From Novosphingobium terrae (GTDB taxonomy: Bacteria > Pseudomonadota > Alphaproteobacteria > Sphingomonadales > Sphingomonadaceae): DNA of 64,000 nucleotides. Below are positions 17,390 through 25,802 of this stretch, one piece after another. The notes beneath the pieces are model-generated. The model made no database searches and had not been told where the DNA came from. It saw only the letters and a program-made list of their open reading frames with translations. The position numbers and the translations under genes are program-made. The DNA lies in the NCBI RefSeq assembly GCF_017163935.1, contig NZ_JABVZR010000001.1, forward strand, positions 2,666,001 through 2,730,000, written 5' to 3'. How positions within the stretch are numbered: position 1 is the first letter of the stretch; every line of letters starts with the position of its first letter.

Positions 17390-17405
17390 GAAGCAGGAAG
17401 AGGAA

Positions 17406-17637
17406 ATGCGAGGGTGTTACACCCTCGCGCTCCCATTCATTGTCAGCCAAAGCGCTACGGGTTCAGCCATAGATCTAACGTCGCAGCGCCGCAGGCTTTG
17501 AGACGAGAAAAGGCGCCGAGGCATCCCTGCCTGCGGCGCCTTTTTCGTGCCCGCGGAAAGGTTGCGCACCGATCGGATGCCACCAACCTTTTTGTCGGGA
17601 GAAGTCATGGGAGCGCGAGGGGGTAACCCCCTCGCAC
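17406..17637. repeat. Composite palindromic-ended intergenic repeat, copy 2
   Basis: Seen: left palindrome at 17408-17428, internal arms at 17486-17496 and 17529-17539, right palindrome at 17615-17635. It fills the gap between two convergent genes. The left end starts 17 nt after the glycosyltransferase stop and the right end 14 nt after the topA stop on the other strand. In this copy the right internal arm is built into a T-flanked terminator (17508-17545), unlike the other copies. The central spacer and flanks differ considerably from copies 1, 3 and 5, while the ends are nearly identical. Confidence 0.85.
17508..17545. terminator. Bidirectional intrinsic terminator inside repeat copy 2
   Basis: Seen: AAAAGGCGCCGAGGCA (17508-17523), loop TCCC, then TGCCTGCGGCGCCTTTTT. 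The stem is nearly perfect with one bulged base and has an A run on one side and a T run on the other. It can end transcripts from both the glycosyltransferase gene and topA. Confidence 0.8.
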
Positions 17638-17650
17638 TTCTCTTATTCCC

Positions 17651-20272
17651 TTACTCTGCTGCTGCTTTCTTGGCCGGAGCCTTCTTCGCCGCAGGCTTCT
17701 TTGCAGCTGCTGCCTTCTTGGCGGGAGCCTTTTTCGGAGCCTCCTCACCGTCAGCCTTCTTCGCAGCGGCTTTCTTCGGCGCAGCCTTTTTGGCAGGCGC
17801 CTTCTTCTTACCCTTCGCAGGCCCCTTTGCCGCACGCTCGTCGATCAGCACCACGGCTTCTTCCAGCGTCAGCTCTGCCGGGTCCTTGGCCTTGGGCAGG
17901 GTGGCGTTGGTGGTGCCATCGGTCACATAAGGCCCGAAGCGACCAGCCATCAGCTTGATCTCACCGCCGTTCACCGGATGCGCGCCGAAGACCTTCAGCG
18001 GCTCGGCGGCGGCGCGGCGGTTGCCGCCACCGGCGGCGGCCTCGGCCAGCTTGGTCACGGCCATGTTCATGCCGGTGTCGAAGACCTCGGTCGTGCTGCG
18101 CAGGCGGGCGTATTTGCCGCTGTGGGCCAGATAGGGGCCATAGCGGCCGATGCTGGCGGTGATGGGCTCTCCCGTTTCCGGATGCGAGCCCACGGTGCGC
18201 GGCAGGCTGAGCAGCTTCACCGCCCAGTCCAGCGTCAGCTCCCCGATGTCCTTGGGGATGCTGGCCATCTTCTTGTCATCGCCATCGCCGGTCTGGATGT
18301 AGGGGCCGAAGCGACCGGCCTTGCGCATGATGGGCAGGCCGGTGTCGGGGTGCTTGCCGATCTCGCCTTCCTCGCCGCCATCCTGCGATCCGCCGGGCTG
18401 GGCGAATTTGCGGGTGAACTTGCACTCGGGATAGTTCGAGCAGGCGATGAAGGCGCCATAGCGGCCACCGCGCAGGCTCAGGCGCCCGGCGTGGCAGGCA
18501 GGGCATTCGCGCGGATCGCCGCCGCCGTCCTTGGGCGGGAAGAGGTAATCGGCGAGGAATTCGTCCAAAGCCTCGGTCACTTCCGAGGGCTTCTTCTCCA
18601 TCACCTCGTCGGACTTGGGCTTGAAATCACGCCAGAAGGCTTCGAGCACGGCCTTCCACTCGCGGCTGCCGCCCGAGACGTCGTCCAGCTCTTCTTCCAT
18701 GCCCGCGGTGAAGTCATAGCCGACATAGCGAGGGAAGAAGCGTTCCAGAAACGAGGTGAGAAGTCGCCCGGTTTCCTCTGCGAAGAAACGGTTTTTCTCG
18801 GCGCGCACATAGGCGCGGTCCTTCAGCACCTGAAGCGTGGCGGCATAGGTCGAGGGGCGACCGATGCCCAGCTCTTCCAGCCGCTTGACCAGCGAGGCTT
18901 CGGAATAGCGCGGCGGCGGCTGGGTGAAGTGCTGGGTGGCGTCCACGCCCTCCTTCACCGGCATGTCGCCCTTGTTCATCAGGGGGAGCAGGCCGCTTTC
19001 GTCCTCCTCGCTGTCCTGCTTCTGGTCACGGCTTTCATCATACACGGCCATAAAGCCGGGGAACTTCACCACCTGGCCGGTGGCGCGCAATTCATGCTGC
19101 CCGGTGCCGTCGCGCAGGGTGACGGTGGTGCGCTCCAACTGGGCGCTGGCCATCTGGCTCGCCAGAGCGCGCTTCCAGATCAGATCATACAGGCGCGCTT
19201 CGTCGCCGCTGCCATAGGTGTTGCGCGAGAAGTCGGTGGGGCGGATCGCCTCATGCGCTTCCTGAGCATTCTTGGCCTTGGTCTCGTAATGACGCGGCTT
19301 TTCCGGGCAGAAATGGCCCGAGAAACGCTCGGTGATTTCCTTGCGCGCGGCGTCGATGGCGCTGGGGTCCATCTGCACGCCGTCGGTACGCATATAGGTG
19401 ATCGCGCCCGCCTCATACAGCGTCTGCGCCACGCGCATCGTGTGCATGGCCGAGAAGCCCAGCTTGCGCGCGGCCTCCTGCTGCAAGGTCGAGGTGGTGA
19501 AGGGCGGATAGGGATTGCGGCGGGTCGGACGGGTCTCGACCTCTTCCACACGGAAGGCGCCGCTTTCCACGGCGGCCTTGGCGCGCTTGGCGATGCCTTC
19601 CTCGCCAAGGCTCAGCTTGTCGAGCTTCTGGCCCTCAAACTTGACCAGACGGGCCGGGAAATGCGTGCCGTCATGCAGCAGCTTGGCGATGACCTGCCAG
19701 TATTCCTGCGGCTTGAAGCTTTCGATCTCGCGCTCACGCTCAACGATCAGGCGCAAAGCCACCGACTGCACGCGCCCCGCGCTCTTGGCGCCGGGCAGCT
19801 TGCGCCACAGCACCGGCGAGAGCGTGAAACCGAACAGGTAATCCAGCGCGCGGCGGGCCAGATAGGCGTCGATCAGATCCTGATCCAGCTCGCGCGGATG
19901 CTTCATCGCCGTGGTGACGGCATCCTTGGTGATCGCGTTGAAGGTCACGCGCTCCACCTGCTTGGGCAGGGCGCGGCGCTTCTTCAGCAATTCCTGAACG
20001 TGCCAGCTGATCGCCTCACCCTCGCGATCAGGGTCAGTCGCGAGGATCAGACGGTCGGCGGTTTTCGCGGCATCGGTGATTTCGCGCACGCGGGACTGTT
20101 TGTCGCCATACAGCTCCCAATCCATCGCGAAGCCCTCATCGGGGCGGACCGAGCCGTCCTTGGGCGGCAGATCGCGGATATGACCATAGGAGGCCAGAAC
20201 CTTGTAGTCCTTGCCGAGATACTTCTCGATGGTCTTGGCCTTGGCCGGAGATTCGACGATGACGAGCTGCAT
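17651..20272 (-). CDS. topA: DNA topoisomerase I
   Basis: Type IA topoisomerase that relaxes negative supercoils. Seen: 873 aa. The TOPRIM domain at the N-terminus has VESPAKAKTIEKYLG and the DPDREGEAI metal motif. The active-site Tyr is in ITYMRTDG. There is a C-terminal zinc ribbon CPACHAGRL...CSNYPEC (about residues 593-625), followed by several topoisomerase C-terminal repeats of the GRFGPY / GRYGPYLA type. The last 60 or so residues are a Lys/Ala/Pro tail resembling histone H1, common in alphaproteobacterial and actinobacterial TopA and probably DNA-binding. It ends in repeat copy 2. The plsY-dprA-topA neighbourhood is familiar for sphingomonads. Confidence 0.95.
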   Translation of the reverse strand: MQLVIVESPAKAKTIEKYLGKDYKVLASYGHIRDLPPKDGSVRPDEGFAMDWELYGDKQSRVREITDAAKTADRLILATDPDREGEAISWHVQELLKKRRALPKQVERVTFNAITKDAVTTAMKHPRELDQDLIDAYLARRALDYLFGFTLSPVLWRKLPGAKSAGRVQSVALRLIVEREREIESFKPQEYWQVIAKLLHDGTHFPARLVKFEGQKLDKLSLGEEGIAKRAKAAVESGAFRVEEVETRPTRRNPYPPFTTSTLQQEAARKLGFSAMHTMRVAQTLYEAGAITYMRTDGVQMDPSAIDAARKEITERFSGHFCPEKPRHYETKAKNAQEAHEAIRPTDFSRNTYGSGDEARLYDLIWKRALASQMASAQLERTTVTLRDGTGQHELRATGQVVKFPGFMAVYDESRDQKQDSEEDESGLLPLMNKGDMPVKEGVDATQHFTQPPPRYSEASLVKRLEELGIGRPSTYAATLQVLKDRAYVRAEKNRFFAEETGRLLTSFLERFFPRYVGYDFTAGMEEELDDVSGGSREWKAVLEAFWRDFKPKSDEVMEKKPSEVTEALDEFLADYLFPPKDGGGDPRECPACHAGRLSLRGGRYGAFIACSNYPECKFTRKFAQPGGSQDGGEEGEIGKHPDTGLPIMRKAGRFGPYIQTGDGDDKKMASIPKDIGELTLDWAVKLLSLPRTVGSHPETGEPITASIGRYGPYLAHSGKYARLRSTTEVFDTGMNMAVTKLAEAAAGGGNRRAAAEPLKVFGAHPVNGGEIKLMAGRFGPYVTDGTTNATLPKAKDPAELTLEEAVVLIDERAAKGPAKGKKKAPAKKAAPKKAAAKKADGEEAPKKAPAKKAAAAKKPAAKKAPAKKAAAE

Positions 20273-20384
20273 AGGGCGGTTTCAGACACTTTCTTCGCGT
20301 GACTTCGCGTACACGCACGAGGGTGGTTCGCTGCGCTCCCTGCGTCAAGAGGGCGCTTATCGCAAGAGATAGGGACAAAAAGCC

Positions 20385-21086
20385 TCAGGCAAAGACCTCG
20401 CCGAGCGGGTCCTTGTCATGGGCCAGTTCCAGAAAGAAGCCGATCGCGAAGGCCAGCGAGGCAGCGGCACCCAGCGCCGTCAGCCCCATACGCGCCAGGG
20501 CAAAGGCGCTGAAGGGGCTCATGCCGTTGATCGCCAACAGCCCTCCGGCACTCCATGCCAGAAGCCCATAGGGCACCAGCCATAGCGTGAGCAGCACGCA
20601 AAGAGCCCCCAGCATCGCGCCGCGATGGCCCCGCGTGGCATCGCGGCTGGCGGCCAGGGCCTCAAGCGCGTTCATGCCGCGTGTCAGCGTGAAACCGGGG
20701 GCGATGAGCCAGCGCAGCAGGATCAGAACGCCCGGCACAACGAGCAGGATCATCCCCAGCAAGCCCGCGACATTGATCAGCATCAGCGCGAGAACGAAAT
20801 GGCCATAACGCGCGGGTGTTTCCGGGCGAGCATAGCCTTCGCGCCGCAGAACCTGCCGGTAGACAAAGGCCTGGAGGCTGAATTGCAGCAAGACGGCCAC
20901 CGTGGTGTACAGCAAGATCCTCGTCAGGCTGCTGGTGAAGGAGGGGTCATACATGGCCGGGTTCAACAGTGCGCGTTGCGCCATCTGCATCACAGCCTCG
21001 ACCAGCCCGGTGCCCAGCAGCCAATGCCATTGCCGCAAGAACAGTCGCCAGCTTGCCCCGATCAGCGTGCCTGCCGTGATACGCAT
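20385..21086 (-). CDS. Predicted polytopic membrane protein, YciC-like
   Basis: Seen: 233 aa with about five or six hydrophobic segments. One stretch, VPGVLILLRWLIAP followed by an amphipathic EALAASRDATRG, resembles the YciC/UPF0259 and DUF975-type membrane proteins of unknown function. The gene begins 18 nt after dprA ends, so it is probably co-transcribed with plsY and dprA; topA follows after 112 bp. No catalytic motif is visible. Assignment to the family rests on the overall pattern only. Confidence 0.55.
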   Translation of the reverse strand: MRITAGTLIGASWRLFLRQWHWLLGTGLVEAVMQMAQRALLNPAMYDPSFTSSLTRILLYTTVAVLLQFSLQAFVYRQVLRREGYARPETPARYGHFVLALMLINVAGLLGMILLVVPGVLILLRWLIAPGFTLTRGMNALEALAASRDATRGHRGAMLGALCVLLTLWLVPYGLLAWSAGGLLAINGMSPFSAFALARMGLTALGAAASLAFAIGFFLELAHDKDPLGEVFA

Positions 21087-21104
21087 GATTGCCCCTTTCC
21101 TCCC

Positions 21105-22277
21105 TTACACCGCCCGGCTAACCCGCCCCCCGGCATGGCGAATGATCGCGCCGGTCAGCTCCATATCGACCAGTGCGGCCTGCACCACGCCGGCGGGCAA
21201 GCCGCAATGGCGGATCAGATCGTCCACACCGATGGGCGCCACGCCCAAGAGCGCCGTGATCCGCTCATCAGCACCATGACTGGCGGAGGATTGTTGCACC
21301 GGTGCTTCATCGGGAGCGGACACATCCGCAGCAGAGAGCGGCAGCGCCTCCTGCTTCGGCGCGCGCAGAGGCATGCGGGGGGCGCCCTGAAAGTCGGTCA
21401 GCAGCTCCAGAATATCCTCGACACGCTGGACCAGCACGGCGCCCTCACGGATCAGATCATTGCCGCCATGCGCGCGCGGATCGAGCGGAGAGCCCGGCAC
21501 CGCCATCACCGCCCGCCCATAGTCCCCCGCCAGCCGCGCGGTGATCAGCGAGCCCGATTTCGGGGCCGCCTCCACCACCACCGTACCCATGGCCAGCCCG
21601 GCGATGATGCGGTTGCGCGCGGGGAAATGGCGCTGGGTCGGCTCGGTGCCGGGGGGCATTTCGCTGATCAGCAGGCCTTCATTCGCAATGCGCTCCTGCA
21701 GGGCGGCGTGTTCGGGGGGATAGGCGATGTCGATCCCGCCCGCGATCACGCCCACCGTGCCGGCACCGTTCTCCGCGCCCAGAGCGCCCTCATGCGCGGC
21801 AGCATCCACACCGCGCGCAAGGCCGGAGATCACCGCGCAGCCCTCGCCCGCCAGATCGCGAGCCAGCATGCGCGCCAGCTTCATCGCCCCTGCAGAGGCA
21901 TTGCGCGCACCGACAATCGCCACCGGGCGCCGCTGGGCCATCAAAGGATCGCCGCGCACGATGAGGATGGGCGGCGCCCCCTCGGCCAGCCCCAACAGGG
22001 CGGGATAATCGGCACCATCATGGAACAGATAACGCCCGCCTGCCCCGCGCACGGCGGCCATCTCCGCCTCGACAGCCTTGACCGGAAACGGCCTGAACCC
22101 GGATTTGCCCAGCCCGGGCAGCGCCTCCAGCGCCGCGCTGGCCGAGCCGAAGCGGGCCAGCAGCTGATGATAACTCACCGGGCCGATGCCGCCGGAGCGG
22201 ATCAGCCGGATACGGGCCACGCCTTCCTCGCGCGTCAGGCCACTGGGCTTGCGCGGTGGGGAGGCGTGATCGCTCAC
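21105..22277 (-). CDS. dprA: DNA-processing protein DprA
   Basis: Binds incoming single-stranded DNA and loads RecA in natural transformation; widely conserved even where competence is unproven. Seen: 390 aa. A helical SAM-like region comes first (RIRLIRSGGIGPVSY...LEALPGLG). The Rossmann fold has VGARNASAGAM, the signature SGLARGVDAAAHEGAL, and EMPPGTEPTQRHFPARNRIIAGL. A C-terminal winged-helix domain (about residues 325-390) is present. It starts at GTG 22277 immediately after the plsY stop (TGAGTG), so translation is coupled. Confidence 0.93.
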   Translation of the reverse strand: MSDHASPPRKPSGLTREEGVARIRLIRSGGIGPVSYHQLLARFGSASAALEALPGLGKSGFRPFPVKAVEAEMAAVRGAGGRYLFHDGADYPALLGLAEGAPPILIVRGDPLMAQRRPVAIVGARNASAGAMKLARMLARDLAGEGCAVISGLARGVDAAAHEGALGAENGAGTVGVIAGGIDIAYPPEHAALQERIANEGLLISEMPPGTEPTQRHFPARNRIIAGLAMGTVVVEAAPKSGSLITARLAGDYGRAVMAVPGSPLDPRAHGGNDLIREGAVLVQRVEDILELLTDFQGAPRMPLRAPKQEALPLSAADVSAPDEAPVQQSSASHGADERITALLGVAPIGVDDLIRHCGLPAGVVQAALVDMELTGAIIRHAGGRVSRAV

Positions 22278-22919
22278 TCAGTCCTGTTTTTTGCTTGAGG
22301 AACCGACACGCGGCTCGGTGCCCTGCATCAGCCGGGCGATGTTCTGATGATGGCGCGCCACCACCAGCACCGCCAGCGCCGCCAAAACCGGCACCAGCGC
22401 GATATGGCCCAGCGCCAAAGCAGCCAGAGGCGCCGCAACCGCCGCGCTCATCCCGCCCACCGAGGAAATCTTCGAAAGCCGCGCCGCCGCCGCCCAGGCC
22501 AGAGCACTCACGAGGCCCACCGGCCAGACCAGACCCAGCGCCACGCCCAGCACCGTGGCCACGCCCTTGCCGCCGCGAAAGCCCAGCCACACCGGGAAGC
22601 AATGACCCAGCATCGCGCCCGCCGCTGCCAGTTGCGGAGCGGCGGTCCAATCGCCCGCAAAAGTGCCCGCCTCGCCCCAGAGCGCGCGGGCGATCATCAC
22701 CGCCACCACGCCCTTGGCCATATCCAGCAGCAGTGTCGCCGCCGCCAGCCCCTTGCGGCCGGTGCGCAGCACATTGGTGGCGCCGATGTTGCCCGAACCG
22801 ATCTGGCGCAGATCGCCCGCGCCCGTCACCCGCGTAAGGATCAGGCCGAAAGGCACCGATCCCAGCAGATAACCCAAGACCAGCGCCCCCAGCAGCGGGC
22901 TGAAACCTGTCGCACTCAC
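22278..22919 (-). CDS. plsY: Acyl-phosphate:glycerol-3-phosphate acyltransferase
   Basis: Inner-membrane enzyme that transfers an acyl group from acyl phosphate to glycerol 3-phosphate (first step of phospholipid synthesis, with PlsX). Seen: 213 aa, about five membrane segments, and the three family motifs in order: LLGSVPFGL with IGSGNIGATN, then HCFPVWLGFRGGKGVAT, then RHHQNIARLMQGTEPR. The GTG at 22919 is chosen because GAGAGG lies 8 nt upstream; ATG 22940 is an alternative that adds seven residues. dprA follows with no gap. Confidence 0.92.
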   Translation of the reverse strand: MSATGFSPLLGALVLGYLLGSVPFGLILTRVTGAGDLRQIGSGNIGATNVLRTGRKGLAAATLLLDMAKGVVAVMIARALWGEAGTFAGDWTAAPQLAAAGAMLGHCFPVWLGFRGGKGVATVLGVALGLVWPVGLVSALAWAAAARLSKISSVGGMSAAVAAPLAALALGHIALVPVLAALAVLVVARHHQNIARLMQGTEPRVGSSSKKQD

Positions 22920-23098
22920 TTGAAAAACCTCTCGATCCATATCGGGGGGCATGACTGCGCAGGCGCAACCTGCGCCTCTCCCCTGCCCGGCCCTTGTAGC
23001 GCCCGGCAGCCGCGACAGGAAAGCCCTGTCTTTGCTTTTTGCGCCGACGCCTTTTAGAAGCGGACGCCTGATCCCCCTGCCCAAGGCCCTGAAACGAC

Positions 23099-23905
23099 GT
23101 GACCCAGCCAGCGATTGATCCAGCTTCCCCCGTGCTGATGTTCGATTCGGGCGTGGGCGGGCTGACGGTGCTGGATGCCTTGCGCGCCCAGCTTCCCGAC
23201 GCTCCGGTGATCTATGCCGCCGATCTGGCGGGCCTGCCCTATGGCGAGAAAAGCGAGGCGCAGATCGCCGCCCGCGTCTCGGGCCTGCTGGGGCGCATGA
23301 CCGAGCGGCTCAAGCCCCGTCTGGTCTGCATCGCCTGCAACACCGCTTCCACCATCGCCCTGTCCGCCGTGCGCGAGGTGCTGGAGGTGCCCATCGTCGG
23401 CACCGTGCCCGCCATCAAGCCCGCCGCCGCCATGACGCAGAGCGGCACCATCGGCCTGCTGGGCACCGCCGCCACCGTCCGCCAGACCTATGTCGACCAG
23501 CTGGAGGCCGAATTCGCCCAGGGCAAGCGCCTGCTGCGCCATGGCGCAGGCGAGCTGGTTTCCGCAGCGGAGGCCAAATTGCGGGGGAAGCCAGTGGACA
23601 AGGCCGTCATCGAGCGTGCCGTGAACGGCCTGCGCAGCCAGCCCGGCGGGCAGGACATCGATACGGTGGTGCTGGCGTGCACCCATTTTCCCCTGCTCAT
23701 CGAGGAATTGGGCCAGATCTTCGGCCCCGGCGTGCGCTTTATCGATGGCGCTCAAGGCATTGCCCGCCGCATCGCCTCGCTGACGGAGGGGCAGAGCTTC
23801 GCCCGCACCCATGCCGATAGTGCTCTCTTCACCGGCACCGCAGGCGATGCAGCCCTGATGCCTGCCCTGCACCTGCGCGGACTGGCAAGCGCCGCACAGT
23901 TCTGA
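23099..23905 (+). CDS. murI: Glutamate racemase
   Basis: Cofactor-independent racemase that makes D-glutamate for peptidoglycan. Seen: 268 aa from GTG 23099. FDSGVGGLTVL carries the Asp/Ser substrate motif, ACNTAS the first catalytic Cys, and ACTHFPLL the second catalytic Cys with its neighbouring His. Both Cys are present and length is normal. It is divergent from plsY (180 bp) and about 190 bp upstream of hemA on the same strand, separated by a region rich in dyad symmetry. Confidence 0.95.
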   Translation: MTQPAIDPASPVLMFDSGVGGLTVLDALRAQLPDAPVIYAADLAGLPYGEKSEAQIAARVSGLLGRMTERLKPRLVCIACNTASTIALSAVREVLEVPIVGTVPAIKPAAAMTQSGTIGLLGTAATVRQTYVDQLEAEFAQGKRLLRHGAGELVSAAEAKLRGKPVDKAVIERAVNGLRSQPGGQDIDTVVLACTHFPLLIEELGQIFGPGVRFIDGAQGIARRIASLTEGQSFARTHADSALFTGTAGDAALMPALHLRGLASAAQF

Positions 23906-23929
23906 CACCTGCGATAACATTCTTGCTTA

Positions 23930-23959
23930 TTGCGCAACATAGCCTGCACTTTTGCGCAA
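23930..23959. promoter_or_regulatory. Twin palindromes TTGCGCAA spaced 22 bp, murI-hemA gap
   Basis: Seen: identical 8-bp perfect palindromes at 23930-23937 and 23952-23959, centre to centre 22 bp, close to two turns of B-DNA. This is the geometry expected for two repressor dimers on one face of the helix. They lie 140-170 bp upstream of the hemA start. I cannot name the factor. Confidence 0.35.
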
Positions 23960-23997
23960 ATCCGACCGAAATGCCTACTGACAAGGGGCAAAAGTGC
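23946..23997 (+). repeat. 10-bp inverted repeat with 32-nt loop
   Basis: Seen: GCACTTTTGC at 23946-23955 and GCAAAAGTGC at 23988-23997, a perfect pair. The left arm overlaps the second TTGCGCAA palindrome. It could form a leader hairpin or a murI 3'-end structure; no T run follows. Confidence 0.4.
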
Positions 23998-24024
23998 TGT
24001 CATCCTGACATTCGATCACTGTCT

Positions 24025-24038
24025 TTGACTCTGGTCAT
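24025..24038. promoter_or_regulatory. Possible FNR/FixK-type box upstream of hemA
   Basis: Seen: TTGACTCTGGTCAT, a dyad (TTGAC-N4-GTCAT) one base from symmetry that resembles the FNR/FixK consensus TTGAT-N4-ATCAA at 4 of 5 positions in the left half and 3 of 5 in the right. It lies about 60-75 bp upstream of hemA. Known: hemA is controlled by FnrL in Rhodobacter. Assignment here is tentative. Confidence 0.3.
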
Positions 24039-24098
24039 TTTACGGGTGCCACGCTATGTGGCATCGGGAGAAGACCCCAAAAATGGGGCGCCAGCAGG

Positions 24099-25325
24099 AT
24101 GAATGCACTCGTGAATTACGACCAGATTTTCGATTCAGCGATCCAGCGCCTCCACACCGAGGGGCGCTACCGCGTCTTCATCGACATCCTGCGCAACAAG
24201 GGCGCCTATCCCAACGCCCGCTGCTTTGCCGGACACAACGGCCCCAAGCCGATCACCGTCTGGTGCTCGAACGATTATCTCGCCATGGGCCAGCACCCCA
24301 AGGTGATCGCCGCCATGGAGGAAGCGCTGCATGACGTCGGCGCGGGCTCTGGCGGCACGCGCAACATCGGCGGCAACACCCATTACCATGTCGATCTGGA
24401 AGCCGAGCTGGCCGATCTGCACGGCAAGCAGGGCGCGCTGCTGTTCACCTCGGGCTATGTCAGCAATGAGGCGACTCTGGCCACGCTGGCCAAGATCCTG
24501 CCCGGCTGCGTGATCTTCTCCGACGAGCTGAACCACGCCAGCATGATCGCCGGCATTCGCAATTCGGGCTGCGAGAAGAAGGTCTTCCGCCACAACGACC
24601 TCGAACATCTTGAGGAACTGCTGGCCGAGACCGATCCCGCCCTGCCCAAGCTGATCGCCTTCGAGAGCGTCTATTCGATGGACGGCGACATCGCCCCCAT
24701 CCACGAGATCTGCGACCTCGCCGAAAAATACAACGCCCTGACCTACATCGATGAGGTCCATGCCGTGGGCATGTATGGCCCACGCGGCGGCGGCATCACT
24801 GACCGCGATAATGCCGCCCACCGCATCGACATCATCGAGGGCACGCTGGGCAAGGCTTTCGGCGTGATGGGCGGCTATATCGCTGCCGACACGCGGATCA
24901 TCGATGTGATCCGCTCCTACGCGCCCGGTTTCATCTTCACGACCTCGCTGTCGCCGGTGCTGGTGGCGGGCGTGCTGGCCAGCGTGCGGCACCTCAAGTC
25001 CTCCAGCGTTGAGCGTGACGGCCAGCAGGCCGCCGCTGCAAAGCTGAAGAGCCTGTTCCGCGAGGCCGGTCTGCCGGTGATGAACAGCACCACCCATATC
25101 GTGCCGCTGATGGTGGGCGATCCGGTGAAAGCCAAGAAGATCAGCGACATTCTGCTCGCCGAATATGGCGTCTACGTCCAGCCGATCAACTTCCCCACCG
25201 TGCCGCGCGGCACAGAGCGTCTGCGCTTCACTCCCGGCCCGGCGCATACCGAGGCCATGATGGAAGAGCTGACCAAGGCTCTGGTGGAAATCTGGGACCG
25301 GATGGATCTCAAGCTGGCGGCTTGA
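24099..25325 (+). CDS. hemA: 5-aminolevulinate synthase
   Basis: PLP enzyme that condenses glycine and succinyl-CoA to 5-aminolevulinate, the alphaproteobacterial (Shemin) entry to haem synthesis. Seen: 408 aa. A glycine-rich [11 protein letters not shown] motif, [26 protein letters not shown] with the PLP-stacking/Asp region, and [14 protein letters not shown] with the Schiff-base Lys are present. This matches ALAS rather than KBL or BioF (the N-terminal region is [21 protein letters not shown]). Start ATG 24099; a GTG at 24111 (VNYDQIF) with AGGA upstream is an alternative. It may be controlled by the dyads in the preceding gap. It is followed by repeat copy 3. Confidence 0.95.
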   Translation: MNALVNYDQIFDSAIQRLHTEGRYRVFIDILRNKGAYPNARCFAGHNGPKPITVWCSNDYLAMGQHPKVIAAMEEALHDVGAGSGGTRNIGGNTHYHVDLEAELADLHGKQGALLFTSGYVSNEATLATLAKILPGCVIFSDELNHASMIAGIRNSGCEKKVFRHNDLEHLEELLAETDPALPKLIAFESVYSMDGDIAPIHEICDLAEKYNALTYIDEVHAVGMYGPRGGGITDRDNAAHRIDIIEGTLGKAFGVMGGYIAADTRIIDVIRSYAPGFIFTTSLSPVLVAGVLASVRHLKSSSVERDGQQAAAAKLKSLFREAGLPVMNSTTHIVPLMVGDPVKAKKISDILLAEYGVYVQPINFPTVPRGTERLRFTPGPAHTEAMMEELTKALVEIWDRMDLKLAA

Positions 25326-25357
25326 TTTCAGGGTTTCAAGAAACAAGAAAAGAGGTA

Positions 25358-25602
25358 ATGCGAGGGTGTTACACCCTCGCGCTCCCATGAATGTCTACGT
25401 GGCGCGTAACCTATCGGTTCGGCACGAGTTCATGGCGCCGCAGGCAGGAAGTGCCTGGCGAAAACCTAGCGTTCAAATCTGAAATCTGATGGCCTGCGGC
25501 GCTTGGCATCGCGCCGGTGGAGAGCCTATGCGCCACATTTCGGCGCCACAACCCTATCGTCGGAAGACGTTATGGGAGCGCGAGGGGGTAACCCCCTCGC
25601 AT
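25358..25602. repeat. Composite palindromic-ended intergenic repeat, copy 3
   Basis: Seen: left palindrome at 25360-25380, internal arms at 25435-25445 and 25492-25502, right palindrome at 25580-25600. The left end begins 33 nt after the hemA stop. The right end is 30 nt beyond the stop of the predicted 26-aa gene on the minus strand. The CCCTATCGTCGG stretch before the right end is shared with copy 1. It accounts for most of the roughly 300 bp between hemA and the next gene. Confidence 0.85.
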
Positions 25603-25633
25603 CATCCTTCCTCCCTTAACCCTGCGCCAAAAA

Positions 25634-25714
25634 TCAAAGATGATGCGTACACAGGGCAAGCAGCAGGATCACCGGAACCGGCACACCGATAAACCAGAGA
25701 ATAACAGAGCGCAT
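25634..25714 (-). CDS. Predicted 26-residue membrane peptide
   Basis: Seen: an ATG at 25714 preceded by GGAG with 7-nt spacing. It opens a 26-codon frame, MRSVILWFIGVP then VPVILLLAL and a CTHHL end, i.e. one hydrophobic segment almost the full length of the protein. The stop is about 30 nt before the right end of repeat copy 3. I recall short single-span proteins with similar LWxxGxPxPxIxLxAL patterns in alphaproteobacteria, but cannot verify this here. It lies downstream of lepA on the same strand (about 90 bp). Function unknown. Confidence 0.5.
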   Translation of the reverse strand: MRSVILWFIGVPVPVILLLALCTHHL

Positions 25715-25802
25715 AGCGTATCTCCATGGCTGGGCCGAGGTTTCGGCGGGACAGCCATGGAGTGCGTAAACAGCCCAAAAGTTCCGTTTCGGGACGGCGC
25801 GC

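Noticed and set aside
17978..20302. 774-codon + strand frame opposite topA.
   Set aside because: Pure antisense of a gene with clear topoisomerase motifs; no domain pattern of its own.
24021..24060. TTGACT ... TATGTG as a hemA sigma-70 promoter.
   Set aside because: The spacing is 24 nt, too long; the TTGACT is better read as half of a dyad.
24135..25388. Frames whose ends read GARGCNTLAL, WEREGVTPSH or GARGGNPLA.
   Set aside because: These strings are translations of the repeat ends in different frames, not protein motifs.
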